A stretch of DNA of 64,000 nt from Sphingomonas sanguinis (lineage in GTDB: Bacteria > Pseudomonadota > Alphaproteobacteria > Sphingomonadales > Sphingomonadaceae): positions 1,833,001 through 1,897,000 of the forward strand of contig NZ_CP079203.1 of NCBI RefSeq assembly GCF_019297835.1, given 5' to 3'. How positions within the stretch are numbered: the stretch's first letter is position 1; every line of letters begins with the position of its first letter. Below the pieces are notes generated by a model. It saw only the letters and a program-made list of their open reading frames with translations. It searched no databases and was not told the origin of the DNA. Both the position numbers and the translations under genes were made by a program. Shown here piece after piece: positions 1 through 13,005 of the stretch.

Positions 1-17
1 AGTTCGAAGTGCAGCAT
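1..17 (-). CDS. atpC: ATP synthase epsilon subunit, 5' end only (partial)
   Basis: The minus strand has an ATG at 17 that opens with M-L-H-F-E and runs off the left edge of the window. That is the usual start of sphingomonad epsilon subunits, which form part of the F1 central stalk and regulate the ATPase. It begins one base after the stop codon of the preceding mini-gene and follows atpD, the expected order. Only five complete codons are visible, so the call rests mainly on context. Confidence 0.6.
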
Positions 18-18
18 G

Positions 19-200
19 TCAGGGTCTCGTTTCAATCGCGCGGTCGAACGCGGCAATGGCCGCGTCGAACTTGTCCCGGCAACCAGGATTGCAGAAGCCG
101 ACCACCGCGCCGCGATAGACCGTCAACCCGTCGTCGCTGATCGGCTTACCCGACCAAGGACAGACGTCGTTGACCGCGTCCTCGCGGCGCGGCGCGGACA

Positions 201-201
<1 letters not shown>
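19..201 (-). CDS. YHS/TRASH-like cysteine mini-protein inside the atp operon
   Basis: A 60-residue soluble protein with a CPWSGKPI motif near residue 14 and an FCNPGC motif near residue 37, followed by RDKF. This spacing resembles the YHS/TRASH metal-binding fold (C-P-x-S-G-K ... C-x2-x-C-K-x-KF), so zinc or copper binding is plausible; the function is unknown. Its ATG overlaps the atpD stop (TGATG) and its stop lies one base before atpC, so it is probably translated with the ATP synthase. Similar short proteins may be misnamed glutathione S-transferase in databases; nothing here supports that name. Confidence 0.75.
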
Positions 202-2265
<2,064 letters not shown>

Positions 2266-2266
<1 letters not shown>

Positions 2267-3141
2267 CAGAGCGCCTCGGCGCCCGAGATGATTTCGACCA
2301 GCTCGGTGGTGATCGCGGCCTGACGCGTGCGGTTATACTGGATCGACAGGCGGCGGATCATGTCGCCCGCATTGCGCGTGGCATTGTCCATCGCGTTCAT
2401 CTGCGAACCGTAGAAACCGGCCTGATTCTCCAGCAGCGCGCGGAAGATCTGCACCGCGACGTTGCGCGGCAGCAGCGCGTCGAGAATGTCCTCCTCGCTC
2501 GGCTCGAACTCCGCGACCGCCTCGACCGAGGTTTCGGCTTTGCTGGGCGCGGGCATCGGCACGGGGATCAGCTGCTGCGAGACCGGGTCCTGCACCAGCG
2601 CCGAGACGAACTTCGAGTAGAACAGGTGCGCCACGTCGAACTCGCCACGCTCGAAGCGGGCGATCAGGTCGTCGGCGATGGTGCGCGCGTCGTCGAACTT
2701 GGGCGCCTTGATCGTGCTCATGTCATGATCGGCGAGGATCGCGTTCGGGAAGAAGCGCTTCAGCACGCGCCCCTTCTTGCCCGCGATATAGAACTTCACC
2801 GTCTTGCCCTGCGCGGTCAGCTCTTCGGCCTTGCGGCGCGCGGCGCGGACGATGTTGGTGTTGAACGCACCCGCCAGACCACGCTCCGAGGTGGCGACAA
2901 CCAGCAGCTGGACATCGTCCTTGCCGGTGCCCGCCAGCAGCGGCGACGCGCCGACGCCACCGACGCGCGCGGCCATGCCGGCCATCACCGCTTCGAGACG
3001 CTCGGCATAGGGACGGCCGTTCTGCGCCGACTCCTGCGCGCGGCGCAGCTTGGCGGCGGCGACCATCTTCATCGCCTTGGTGATCTTCTGGGTCGACTTG
3101 ACCGAGTTGATCCGGATCTTGAGGGCCTTGAGGCTCGCCAT
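2266..3141 (-). CDS. atpG: F1 ATP synthase subunit gamma
   Basis: The central-stalk rotor subunit of F1, coupling proton flow in F0 to catalysis in the alpha3beta3 ring. It is 291 aa, normal for the family. The N-terminal helix MASLKALKIRINSVKSTQKI and the C-terminal coiled-coil helix (NATRNAGDMIRRLSIQYNRTRQ, then ELVEIISGAEAL) are typical. An AGAAGGA ribosome site precedes the ATG. It is separated from atpA by 126 bases that hold a palindromic repeat, whereas downstream coupling is tight. Confidence 0.98.
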
Positions 3142-3155
3142 CTTCGTCCTTCTGC

Positions 3156-3257
3156 CTCCCTCTCCCCTCGCGGGAGAGGGTCGGGGTGAGGGTTTGCCAC
3201 GGGCGGGGTCGCTTGCGGCGCCCCCTCACCCAACCCTCTCCCACCAGGGGAGAGGGC
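3156..3257. repeat. Palindromic GC-rich repeat in the atpA-atpG spacer
   Basis: Two hairpin cores of the CCCTCTCCC...GGGAGAGGG kind, one on each side of a short centre, with CCCTCACCC arms making the whole element an imperfect inverted repeat. It resembles the element at 57563-57656. It lies inside the atp operon, so it would be transcribed between atpA and atpG and could tune mRNA stability; that is inference. Confidence 0.7.
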
Positions 3258-3267
3258 TATGTTTGGT

Positions 3268-5380
<2,113 letters not shown>

Positions 5381-5595
5381 GGATGCGAATTCCTCGAACA
5401 ACGAACGGGTTGGCCCCATGGGGAACGGGGCGCGAAAAACGCGCCTCCGATGGGTTGGCGGGCGGTTAGCATCGGGAACCTTTGGATGCAAGGTGCGTGG
5501 CACATGTTATGACAGGATGGTGACGCAAGTTTCAGAGCTTTGGCCGCAAGCCGTGGGATGAAAGCCACAATGGATTTTGCCACGAGCATCGCGCC

Positions 5596-6453
5596 ATGAA
5601 CGACACCCCACCCCCACAGCTGGACGAGGACGCCGCCTGGGCCGCGTTCGACGCGCGCGACCGCGCCGCCGATGGCCGGTTCGTGGTCGGCGTGAAGACC
5701 ACCGGCATCTATTGCCGCCCCAGCTGTGCGGCACGGCGGCCCCGGCGCGAGCATGTCCGGTTTCTGGACACGCCGCAGGCGGCGCGCGCGGCGGGGTTCC
5801 GCGCCTGCCTGCGCTGCCTGCCCGACGAAGTGACCCGCGACCGGCAGGCGGTGGCGGCGGCGATCGCCCTGATCGACGCGGCCGACGCTCCGCCCGCGCT
5901 GGACATGCTGGCGGCGCGGGTCGGTTATGCCCCGCATCATTTCCACCGGTTGTTCAAGCGCGCAACCGGCGTGACGCCCGCCGCCTATGCGCGGGCGCGC
6001 CGCACCGCCCGCGCCGCGCAGGCCCTCGCCGCCGAACCGAGCATCGCCGCCGCGCTGTACGAAGCGGGCTATGCCGCGCCCAGCCGCTTCTATGCGGACA
6101 GCGACCGGCGGCTCGGCATGGCGCCGGGGCGGTGGCGACGCGGTGGCGCGGGGGTGGACATCATCTGGGCGGTCGTCCCGTCGCCGATGGGGCCGTTACT
6201 GGTGGCGATGACCGAGCGCGGCCTCGCCCGGATCGCCTTCGAGGAAAACGAACAAACGCTGGTCCAAGCACTGCCCTCCGCCGACATACGCCCGGCAGAT
6301 GACGCGACCCGCGAGCGCATCGTCCGGATCGTCACCGCCGCCGGCGCCCCCGATCGGCAACTGGCCGAACCCGCACGGCGGATCGCCTTTATCGAGGCGG
6401 TGTCGCGCGCTCTGTTGGCAGCCGACCGGCCGCGCCAGAACGATACCCCATAA
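5596..6453 (+). CDS. ada: Ada-type methyl-DNA regulator lacking the O6-methyltransferase active site
   Basis: A 285-aa protein with an N-terminal Ada zinc/methyl-acceptor domain (Cys 40, 44, 71 and 74; GIYCRPSC and ACLRC), which in the family removes methyl groups from DNA phosphotriesters. An AraC-type helix-turn-helix region follows (about 85-185), then the beginning of the ribonuclease-like methyltransferase subdomain (SPMGPLLVAMTERGLARIAF). The protein then stops: the expected C-terminal domain with the PCHR active site is absent, and no other frame restores it before the convergent gene. It should sense phosphotriester damage but not repair O6-methylguanine by itself. Start codon choice is plain. 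Confidence 0.85.
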   Translation: MNDTPPPQLDEDAAWAAFDARDRAADGRFVVGVKTTGIYCRPSCAARRPRREHVRFLDTPQAARAAGFRACLRCLPDEVTRDRQAVAAAIALIDAADAPPALDMLAARVGYAPHHFHRLFKRATGVTPAAYARARRTARAAQALAAEPSIAAALYEAGYAAPSRFYADSDRRLGMAPGRWRRGGAGVDIIWAVVPSPMGPLLVAMTERGLARIAFEENEQTLVQALPSADIRPADDATRERIVRIVTAAGAPDRQLAEPARRIAFIEAVSRALLAADRPRQNDTP

Positions 6454-6463
6454 GCAGCCCCCA

Positions 6464-6488
6464 ATTCCTCCCCTGTAAGGGGAGGAAT
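6464..6488. terminator. Palindrome between convergent genes
   Basis: A perfect 11-bp inverted repeat (ATTCCTCCCCT / AGGGGAGGAAT, 3-base centre) lies between the convergent ada and metallopeptidase-like genes. It matches the end-palindromes of the 120-bp repeat family at 15116 and 22183. It could act as a bidirectional terminator, but there is no T-tract. Confidence 0.45.
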
Positions 6489-6508
6489 GGAAGGAACGTG
6501 ATTACCTG

Positions 6509-8065
6509 CTATTCGTCCTTTCCGCCGGACGACGCATTGGCCAGCGCGGCCTTCACCGCATCCTGATTGCCGCTGTCGAGCAGCGCCAGCAATGTCGCCG
6601 CTGGATTGTCGGCCGGGACGTGCGGATCATAGGCGAGCGGGCGCAGCGTGCGCTTGGCCTGGTCGATCTGTCCGTCCGAAATCTGCTGGCTGGCCAGCAT
6701 GAAGCGCAGCCCCTTGTCCTGCGGCACCAGTTCGAAGGCGCGCTCCAACCCCTTCACCGCCGATTCGCGCGGACGCTCGCCCGCCAGACGGAAGCTGTTG
6801 TAGAAGACCGCAAGCGGCTCGGCGGCATTGGGATCGGCGCGGTTGGCATGGACGATCCAGCTCCGCGCCTCGGTCCAGCGCGCCGGGTCCTTGCTCTTGT
6901 CGCCGGCGGCACGGCGCAGGTGGAGCATCCCCTTGTAGAGCAGCGCCTGCTGCAGACCGGGCTTCGCCGCCAGCGCCCGGTCGACCGCCGCCTCGGCCGC
7001 CTGGTCCTGCCCCGCATCATAGGCCATTTCGGCGAACCACCCTTGCGCGACCGGATCCTGGGGATAGGCCGCCGCCGCCGCCGAGGCGCGGGCATAGACC
7101 TCGCCCGCCGTCTTCCTGTCGACACCGCGATCCGACTGCATCCGGAACGGGATCATCGCCTGTTCGCCCGCGCTCAGCACGCGCACCGACACCTCGGCCT
7201 TGGGCAGCCGGTCGAACCGGACCAGAAGCCCCGGAATCTTGCTCTGCCCCAGATAGCGCCCCAGTTCGCGGTCGAGCTGCTTCAACGATCCGAATGCCTC
7301 GTTGCCCGCCGCGATGCTGGACTTGCCCTCGTTGAGCAGGGTCAGATAGCGGTTGAAGTTCGCGACCCGCGTAGCGTCGAACATCAGATAATGGGTCAGC
7401 AACCAGCCCCGGCCATAGACCTGTTCGGTCTCCATCGGGTCCAGCTTGCGCCGCGACGAATCGAACAGCGTCTCGATCGGCAGCTTGGCGGCGTTGAGCA
7501 GGCCATAGGCGCGGTGCTGGGCGGCGACGCCGAGCATGATCCCCTCGGCCTCGAACCGCGCGGTGCCGACGAACTCGGCCGCGCCCTCGGCATACCAGGC
7601 CGGATAGGCGACCTGCGAATTGCCGATCAGGAAGTGGTGGGCATATTCGTGGAACAGCACCTGTTGCGGCTGGAGCGCATTGGGCCCTTCCTCGTCGCCC
7701 CGCATCGGCGTGAAGGCAACCGAGCCGGAGACGCGGCCGTCGTAGAAGCCCGCGATATGGTCGCCGCCCTTGCCATAGAGCCGCCGGACCGCCGACACGC
7801 TGGGCAGGACATAGACGGTGACGGGGTTGCTCTCCTGCCCCTCGACCTCGGGTTTCTGGTAGAGATAGCGCAACGTGCCGTCGAACTGTTCGAGCCGCGT
7901 CGCCATGGTGCGGATCGCGTCCTCGGACATGTTGCCATAGAGGATGAAATGCCTCGCCCGCGCCTCGCGCCATTCGGCCTGGGCGGGTGTCGCCGCCAAT
8001 GCCCCCACAAACGCCATCGCCGCGGCCGCCATCCAGCGACGGGCGCGTATTCCCCCCTTGGTCAT
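6509..8065 (-). CDS. Secreted HExxH metallopeptidase-like protein with a repeat C-terminus
   Basis: A 518-aa exported protein (signal peptide ending ATPAQA near residue 30). The N-terminal half carries HEYAHH around residue 139 plus a later EGAAEFVG segment, matching a gluzincin-like HExxH...E arrangement (DUF1570-like). The C-terminal third is alanine-rich and looks like TPR helices. The start at 8065 is chosen over 8080 for its GGAGGG site. Peptidase activity is inferred from the motif; substrate unknown. Confidence 0.75.
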   Translation of the reverse strand: MTKGGIRARRWMAAAAMAFVGALAATPAQAEWREARARHFILYGNMSEDAIRTMATRLEQFDGTLRYLYQKPEVEGQESNPVTVYVLPSVSAVRRLYGKGGDHIAGFYDGRVSGSVAFTPMRGDEEGPNALQPQQVLFHEYAHHFLIGNSQVAYPAWYAEGAAEFVGTARFEAEGIMLGVAAQHRAYGLLNAAKLPIETLFDSSRRKLDPMETEQVYGRGWLLTHYLMFDATRVANFNRYLTLLNEGKSSIAAGNEAFGSLKQLDRELGRYLGQSKIPGLLVRFDRLPKAEVSVRVLSAGEQAMIPFRMQSDRGVDRKTAGEVYARASAAAAAYPQDPVAQGWFAEMAYDAGQDQAAEAAVDRALAAKPGLQQALLYKGMLHLRRAAGDKSKDPARWTEARSWIVHANRADPNAAEPLAVFYNSFRLAGERPRESAVKGLERAFELVPQDKGLRFMLASQQISDGQIDQAKRTLRPLAYDPHVPADNPAATLLALLDSGNQDAVKAALANASSGGKDE

Positions 8066-8154
8066 GTCCGGCCCTCCCAAGCCGTATCGGTCAGGAGGGT
8101 TATGTCGTCGAAACGATGGCGGGCACGCAAGCCCTCATGCGCGCGCCGTCGGGA

Positions 8155-9672
8155 TCAGCGTCCTGAGCGGCAGCTATAGACCAGCTTCTCATTGGGCAGC
8201 GGCGGCAGTTGCTGGCGGATCTGGGCCTGCTCGCTCTCCAAATTCTGGAGCGCCTTGTCGGTCTTGACGCACGCGGTCGGCGTGCTCGGCTGATGCAGCT
8301 TGCGGATCGCGTCCATCGTCGCGGCGGGCAGCATGTAGCGGGTCTGGGTATAGGTACGCGTGACCGGATCGAACCGGGCGACGGTCACGGTCGGCTCCTC
8401 CTCCGGCACGATGATCCGCTGCCAGCCGCCCTCGCCTTCCAGATACTGGACGCGGCCATCGGCACAGCCGTTTGCTCCCCAGTCCAGTCGTGTCTCGGCG
8501 GTGGACGAGACGGTGACCCGGCTGCGATCGGGGATCAGCGTGCAGATCATCGGTCCGATCGCCGCGCCGGGCGCACTCGGTCCGCTGGTCGTCGCCATGG
8601 TCTCGCGCGGCAGCTGGATTTCGGCGGAAGGCCGCAGCAGGAACACGACCACCGCCGCGACGATAGCGATGCCACCCGCCGACACGGTCCAGATCGCCGC
8701 GCGCCGGGAACCCCGCGACTCCAGCAACCCGGCCCCGCCGACCGCCAGCGCGCCGCCGACCAGCAACAGGGCGGCGACCGCCATCACATTCTCTCGCAGC
8801 CGCTCCGCCTCACCGCGCGCGGCGTTCAGCGCTTCCTCGCGGCGCAGCGCGGCGGCATTGGCGGCCTCACGCTTGGCGGCGGCGGCGTCGGCGACGGCCC
8901 GCGCATCCGCCGCGCTATCTTCGCGCAGCCGCTCCTCGATCGAGGTGCAGGGCACGCCGACCGAGGCGTAAGCCTGCTTCGCCTCGCGCAGGAACGCCAT
9001 CAGCTCGGTATCGGCGATCGCGAAGCCGAAGGTCGAATCGCCGTCATCCGCCCGCGTCAGCGCCGAATTGACCCCGATCACCCGCCCGCACGGATCGAGC
9101 AGCGGGCCACCCGAATTGCCCCGCGCGATGCTGGCGGTGTGGAGCAACACCTCGATGCCCGTCAGCGCACGGCGGCCCGAGGCGACACCCTGCGACCGCA
9201 CGGGCGACAGCGGGCGGATATAGTCCGCCGCCGACTGCGCCGTCGCCAGATCGACATTGCCGGGATAGCCGAGGGCGATGACCTGATCCCCCTCGGTCAC
9301 CGGGCCGGTGAAGAGGGCGACGGGCGGCAGCTTGGCCTCGCTCACCTCGATCAGCGCCAGATCGCGGCGCGCGTCATAGGCGATGACCCGGCCCTGATAG
9401 GATTTGCTGCCCTCCGACGGCACCACGCCGATCACGACATTGTCGGGATAGCGCTCGGCCAGTTCGACGACATGCGCATTGGTGACGATCCGGTTGGGCG
9501 CGACCGCGAAGCCGGAGCCATGGCCGAACCCGGCCACCTGATCGTCGACCATCGCGATGGTGACGACCCGCACCACCCCGCGCGCGGTCGCGGCGATGTC
9601 GTCCGCCCCGGCCAGCGTGGGCGACAGTCCGACCAGGGTCAGAAGGACGGCAAGGACGAACCGGCTCAGCAT
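8155..9672 (-). CDS. Trypsin-like serine protease with membrane segment
   Basis: A 505-aa protein starting MLSRFVLAVLL with a signal sequence. The chymotrypsin-fold triad is visible: His in TNAHVV (about 66), Asp in ARRDLALIE (about 100), Ser in GNSGGPLL (about 186), as in HtrA/DegP proteases, but no PDZ domain follows. Instead there is an alanine/arginine-rich coiled-coil stretch (about 245-290), two hydrophobic segments (about 295-345) and a C-terminal domain without a recognised motif. The longer start at 9768 lacks a signal peptide at its N-terminus. Probably an envelope protease; substrate unknown. Confidence 0.82.
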   Translation of the reverse strand: MLSRFVLAVLLTLVGLSPTLAGADDIAATARGVVRVVTIAMVDDQVAGFGHGSGFAVAPNRIVTNAHVVELAERYPDNVVIGVVPSEGSKSYQGRVIAYDARRDLALIEVSEAKLPPVALFTGPVTEGDQVIALGYPGNVDLATAQSAADYIRPLSPVRSQGVASGRRALTGIEVLLHTASIARGNSGGPLLDPCGRVIGVNSALTRADDGDSTFGFAIADTELMAFLREAKQAYASVGVPCTSIEERLREDSAADARAVADAAAAKREAANAAALRREEALNAARGEAERLRENVMAVAALLLVGGALAVGGAGLLESRGSRRAAIWTVSAGGIAIVAAVVVFLLRPSAEIQLPRETMATTSGPSAPGAAIGPMICTLIPDRSRVTVSSTAETRLDWGANGCADGRVQYLEGEGGWQRIIVPEEEPTVTVARFDPVTRTYTQTRYMLPAATMDAIRKLHQPSTPTACVKTDKALQNLESEQAQIRQQLPPLPNEKLVYSCRSGR

Positions 9673-9781
9673 CGGGACAGGGCCATATCCCGCCCTTTCC
9701 GTCGCCTGCAACCGCGATCGGTTAGGCATATGGTAAATCTTGGCATTTAGAGAATGGCCGGATGCCATGGGGAATGTCGGG

Positions 9782-11308
9782 ATGAATGCCTTCGGTCGCC
9801 GTCAGGGTTCGGGAAGCGCGGGCGGAGGGCGTCCGGCCTTCGGCGTCGCGCGCCCGATGCATGGCCCCGGCCCCGCCAGCCGCCCCGAGTCCGATTCGCC
9901 GCCCCCCGGTGGCGGATCGCAATTCCCGCCGCTCCATACGCTTGAGACCGCCCTGGCCGCGCCCGGCAGCGCCGCCGACGCGATGCAGCGCCTCGCCGAA
10001 CGCCAGGCCGCCTCGGTCGATCCGACCCCCGCGCGCGGCGAAGGGTTCGAGGCATCGATCCACCGGATCAAGGAGCAGGTTCTCCCCCGCCTGCTGGAAC
10101 GTGTCGATCCGGAAGCCGCCGCGACGCTGGGCAAGGACGAGTTGGCCGAGGAATTCCGCCCGATCATCGGCGAAGTGCTGGCCGAGCTGCGACTGACGCT
10201 CAACCGTCGCGAACAGTTCGCGCTGGAAAAGGTGCTGGTCGACGAGCTGCTGGGCCTGGGTCCGCTCGAGGAACTGCTGGCGGATGCGGACATCACCGAC
10301 ATCATGGTCAACGGCCCCGAGCAGACCTATGTCGAGCGGAAAGGCAGGCTGGAACTGGCCAATATCCGCTTCCGCGACGAGGAGCATCTGTTCCAAGTCG
10401 CGCAGCGCATCGTCAATTCGGTCGGCCGCCGCGTCGACCAGACGACGCCGCTGGCCGATGCGCGACTGAAGGACGGTAGCCGCGTCAACGTGATCGTGCC
10501 GCCGCTGAGCTTGCGCGGCACCGCCATCTCGATCCGCAAATTCTCCGCCAAGCCGATCACGCTGGACATGATGGCGAGCGGGGGATCGATGAGCCAGGAC
10601 ATGGCGACGCTGCTGAAGATCGCGGGCGCGTCCCGGTTCAACATCGTCATTTCGGGCGGCACCGGCTCGGGCAAGACGACGATGCTGAATGCCCTGTCCA
10701 AGATGATCGACCCGGGCGAGCGCGTGCTGACCATTGAGGACGCGGCCGAGCTTCGCCTGCAACAGCCGCACTGGCTGCCGCTGGAAACCCGCCCCGCCAA
10801 TCTGGAGGGCCAGGGCGAGATCAGCATCCGAGACCTCGTCAAGAATGCGCTGCGCATGCGGCCCGACCGGATCATCCTGGGCGAAATCCGTGGGTCGGAA
10901 TGTTTCGACCTGCTGGCCGCGATGAACACCGGCCATGACGGGTCGATGTGCACGCTCCACTCCAATTCCCCGCGCGAGGCGCTGGCCCGCATGGAGAATA
11001 TGGTGATGATGTCCGACATCAAGGTGCCTAAGGAAGCGATCAGCCGCCAGATCGCCGACTCGGTCGACATGGTCGTCCAGGTCAAGCGCCTGCGCGACGG
11101 CAGCCGCCGCGTGACCAACATCACCGAGGTGATCGGCATGGAAGGCCCGGTGATCGTGACGCAGGAGCTGTTCGCCTTCGAATATCTAGACGAAGGCACC
11201 GACGGCAAGATCATCGGCGAATATCGCTCGTCGAACCTGCGCCCCTATACGCTGGACAAGGCCAAGCAGTTCGGCTTCGACAAGGCGCTGCTGGAGGCGT
11301 GTCTTTAA
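9782..11308 (+). CDS. cpaF: CpaF-family secretion/pilus assembly ATPase
   Basis: A 508-aa type II/IV secretion-system ATPase of the Tad pilus branch, which powers fibre assembly at the inner membrane. After a disordered Gly/Pro-rich N-terminus of about 60 residues come the N-terminal domain (ITDIMVNGPEQTYVERKG), a Walker A (GGTGSGKTT, about 293), an Asp box and a Walker B-like RPDRIILGEIRGSE segment. Start 9782 gives MNAFGRR, typical of sphingomonad CpaF; ATG 9767 is also possible. No other tad genes lie nearby, so it is an orphan here. Confidence 0.92.
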   Translation: MNAFGRRQGSGSAGGGRPAFGVARPMHGPGPASRPESDSPPPGGGSQFPPLHTLETALAAPGSAADAMQRLAERQAASVDPTPARGEGFEASIHRIKEQVLPRLLERVDPEAAATLGKDELAEEFRPIIGEVLAELRLTLNRREQFALEKVLVDELLGLGPLEELLADADITDIMVNGPEQTYVERKGRLELANIRFRDEEHLFQVAQRIVNSVGRRVDQTTPLADARLKDGSRVNVIVPPLSLRGTAISIRKFSAKPITLDMMASGGSMSQDMATLLKIAGASRFNIVISGGTGSGKTTMLNALSKMIDPGERVLTIEDAAELRLQQPHWLPLETRPANLEGQGEISIRDLVKNALRMRPDRIILGEIRGSECFDLLAAMNTGHDGSMCTLHSNSPREALARMENMVMMSDIKVPKEAISRQIADSVDMVVQVKRLRDGSRRVTNITEVIGMEGPVIVTQELFAFEYLDEGTDGKIIGEYRSSNLRPYTLDKAKQFGFDKALLEACL

Positions 11309-11527
11309 GAAGGGCGGCGGCTATCGGCTCGTCATATTGGAACCAGTCGGAACCGGAATGGATGATCGGGACATCTTTTGGGACATGCCATTCGAATCAA
11401 ACCGCATGATTCCAAAGTTTTCATGTCAAAATTCATAAAGCGAAAATGCCGCAAATGGACATATTCGTGATTTGTGGAAGCCGCGAATCATAGCATCAAT
11501 ATGCCGTCCAGACTTAGGGGAAGTCAG

Positions 11528-11806
11528 ATGGCAAGCAACCATGTCGTTTTCAAAATAGATCGCGGCGAAGGCTTGGATTTCGTCAGCATAAAGATCAACG
11601 ATACGCTTCTCGACTTCGATAACGACCAAGCAGGAAAAAGCCTGAAAGTCGGCACCCCCTTCGAAATATATTGGCGCATTCAGGGCAGGCCGGGAGCGAA
11701 GCTGACGATCAAATACACGGTCGACGGCATCGAGAGAATAGCCGTCGAGACGGCCATACCGACGAACCGCTCGCGGTTCACCGACTTCATGTTCCTCACG
11801 CTTTGA
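11528..11806 (+). CDS. Unknown small beta-rich protein, lower-GC gene
   Basis: A 92-residue protein (start MASNHVVF, preceded by a GGGGAAG site) with no signal peptide and no motif I recognise. Alternating hydrophobic strands (DFVSIKINDTLLDF, FEIYWRIQG, LTIKYTVDG) suggest an all-beta domain. Base composition is clearly more AT-rich than the flanking genes, as is its 219-base upstream spacer. It ends just before the outer-membrane-like gene at 11817, so the two probably form one unit. Function unknown. Confidence 0.7.
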   Translation: MASNHVVFKIDRGEGLDFVSIKINDTLLDFDNDQAGKSLKVGTPFEIYWRIQGRPGAKLTIKYTVDGIERIAVETAIPTNRSRFTDFMFLTL

Positions 11807-11816
11807 GGGCATGACC

Positions 11817-12887
11817 ATGAAAGCGATGCTCCTCATACCGGCGCTGCTGATGGCAAGCGCACGGGCCCATGCGCAAACGTCGCAAGACGGGACCGAACAA
11901 GCCATACGCGACCGAAATCAGGCTCCGGACCTCGACATCCGAACGGGTTTTGCGGGAAGCGGCGTCCAGCTTTCCACGGGTAATGACAATACCAACGTGA
12001 CGCTGGTCGGCGCGCGATCCTGGAGCAGATCGAACGATCGGCGGCTGAGCTTCAGTACCGCGTCCGCCATGCTCACCGCTCCCGTTTCCGACAAGGACAA
12101 GAAGGAAGGCGCCTTCCTGACCGAGGGCGGCTTGCCCAAATCACTGTCGCTGCAAGGGGCGCTGACAATCGCCTTTTCCCGCAATCCCCCGCTTCCCGGC
12201 ACACGGGAGGAGCGATTCAGGGCATATCAAAAGCGGCAGGAACAATGTCGGTCGCTGGCAGAAACGGCGGAAGCGCGCGAGCAATGCGAGCGCCTCGCCT
12301 ATTCGGCCAGCGGGGGAAGCGCACTGTACGATACATGGAATGATACGCCAGTCTGGTATCTCGGTGCATCATCGGCGATCGGCAAACGCAATTTTTCCTA
12401 TCTGGCGACCGACGACTTTCAAAGCCGAGATGCCAACCGAACCGAATATTCGCTGAGCGCGTTCGGCGGCGTGAATCCCGGCAACAGGCCGCTCTATCTC
12501 GGCCTGGGGTATGAATATCGAAGCCAATATCAAGCCGTGTCGAGCCGGACACGATGCAAGGCGGCATCCACAGGTACTCAGGAATGTTTCACCGGCGCCT
12601 TCGCACAACCCGAACGCAACATAGATTCCTCGGTCTTTGCCGTGACCCGATGGCAATGGGAATTCGATCTCGGTCGGAGCGGTAAGTTGCCGGTCGGAGT
12701 CGCCGTCAACGCCGCGTACGACACGAGAGACAAGGTCTTCGGCATAGGCGTGCCGATCTACTTCATCTCCGGCGCCTCCGGGCTCAACGGCGGCGTTCGG
12801 GTGGACTGGCAGGATGTCGAGGACAAGGACGAGCGGTTTGGTGTGAGGATATTCGTGGGAACCTCATTCAAACTCTTCGGCAATTAA
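11817..12887 (+). CDS. Putative outer-membrane beta-barrel protein of unknown function
   Basis: A 356-aa protein with a signal peptide (MKAMLLIPALLMASARAHAQ). The mature part alternates amphipathic strands (SGVQLSTGNDNTNVTLVG, YLGASSAIGKRNFSYLA, RPLYLGLGYEYRSQY) and ends in FVGTSFKLFGN, suggesting a barrel with an aromatic near the C-terminus. Two Cys-containing loops occur around residues 150-165 and 245-256. ATG 11817 is preferred to 11811 because the GAGG site is then better spaced. GC is lower than in neighbours. No family recognised. Confidence 0.7.
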   Translation: MKAMLLIPALLMASARAHAQTSQDGTEQAIRDRNQAPDLDIRTGFAGSGVQLSTGNDNTNVTLVGARSWSRSNDRRLSFSTASAMLTAPVSDKDKKEGAFLTEGGLPKSLSLQGALTIAFSRNPPLPGTREERFRAYQKRQEQCRSLAETAEAREQCERLAYSASGGSALYDTWNDTPVWYLGASSAIGKRNFSYLATDDFQSRDANRTEYSLSAFGGVNPGNRPLYLGLGYEYRSQYQAVSSRTRCKAASTGTQECFTGAFAQPERNIDSSVFAVTRWQWEFDLGRSGKLPVGVAVNAAYDTRDKVFGIGVPIYFISGASGLNGGVRVDWQDVEDKDERFGVRIFVGTSFKLFGN

Positions 12888-13005
12888 GCCCTAAGTCCCA
12901 AGCATGACGAACATTGCCCGGCCGTTCGCCGCGACCGGGCAATCGGCTTGTTTCATGCGATTTGCCGCGCGCGCAGCCTCCCGCTCGTTTAGGCGTTGGG
13001 GCGTG

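Noticed and set aside
5500-5560. Promoter for the atp operon
   Set aside because: TTGCGT and TAACAT on the minus strand are only 13 bases apart, too short for a normal sigma70 promoter.
8209-9750. Open frame opposite the trypsin-like protease
   Set aside because: Shadow frame; opposite strand has signal peptide and triad.
9722-10960. Open frame opposite cpaF
   Set aside because: cpaF shows Walker motifs; this frame has none.
11426-11905. 159-codon minus-strand frame across the low-GC region
   Set aside because: Spans two plus-strand genes with better starts; no ribosome site or motif.
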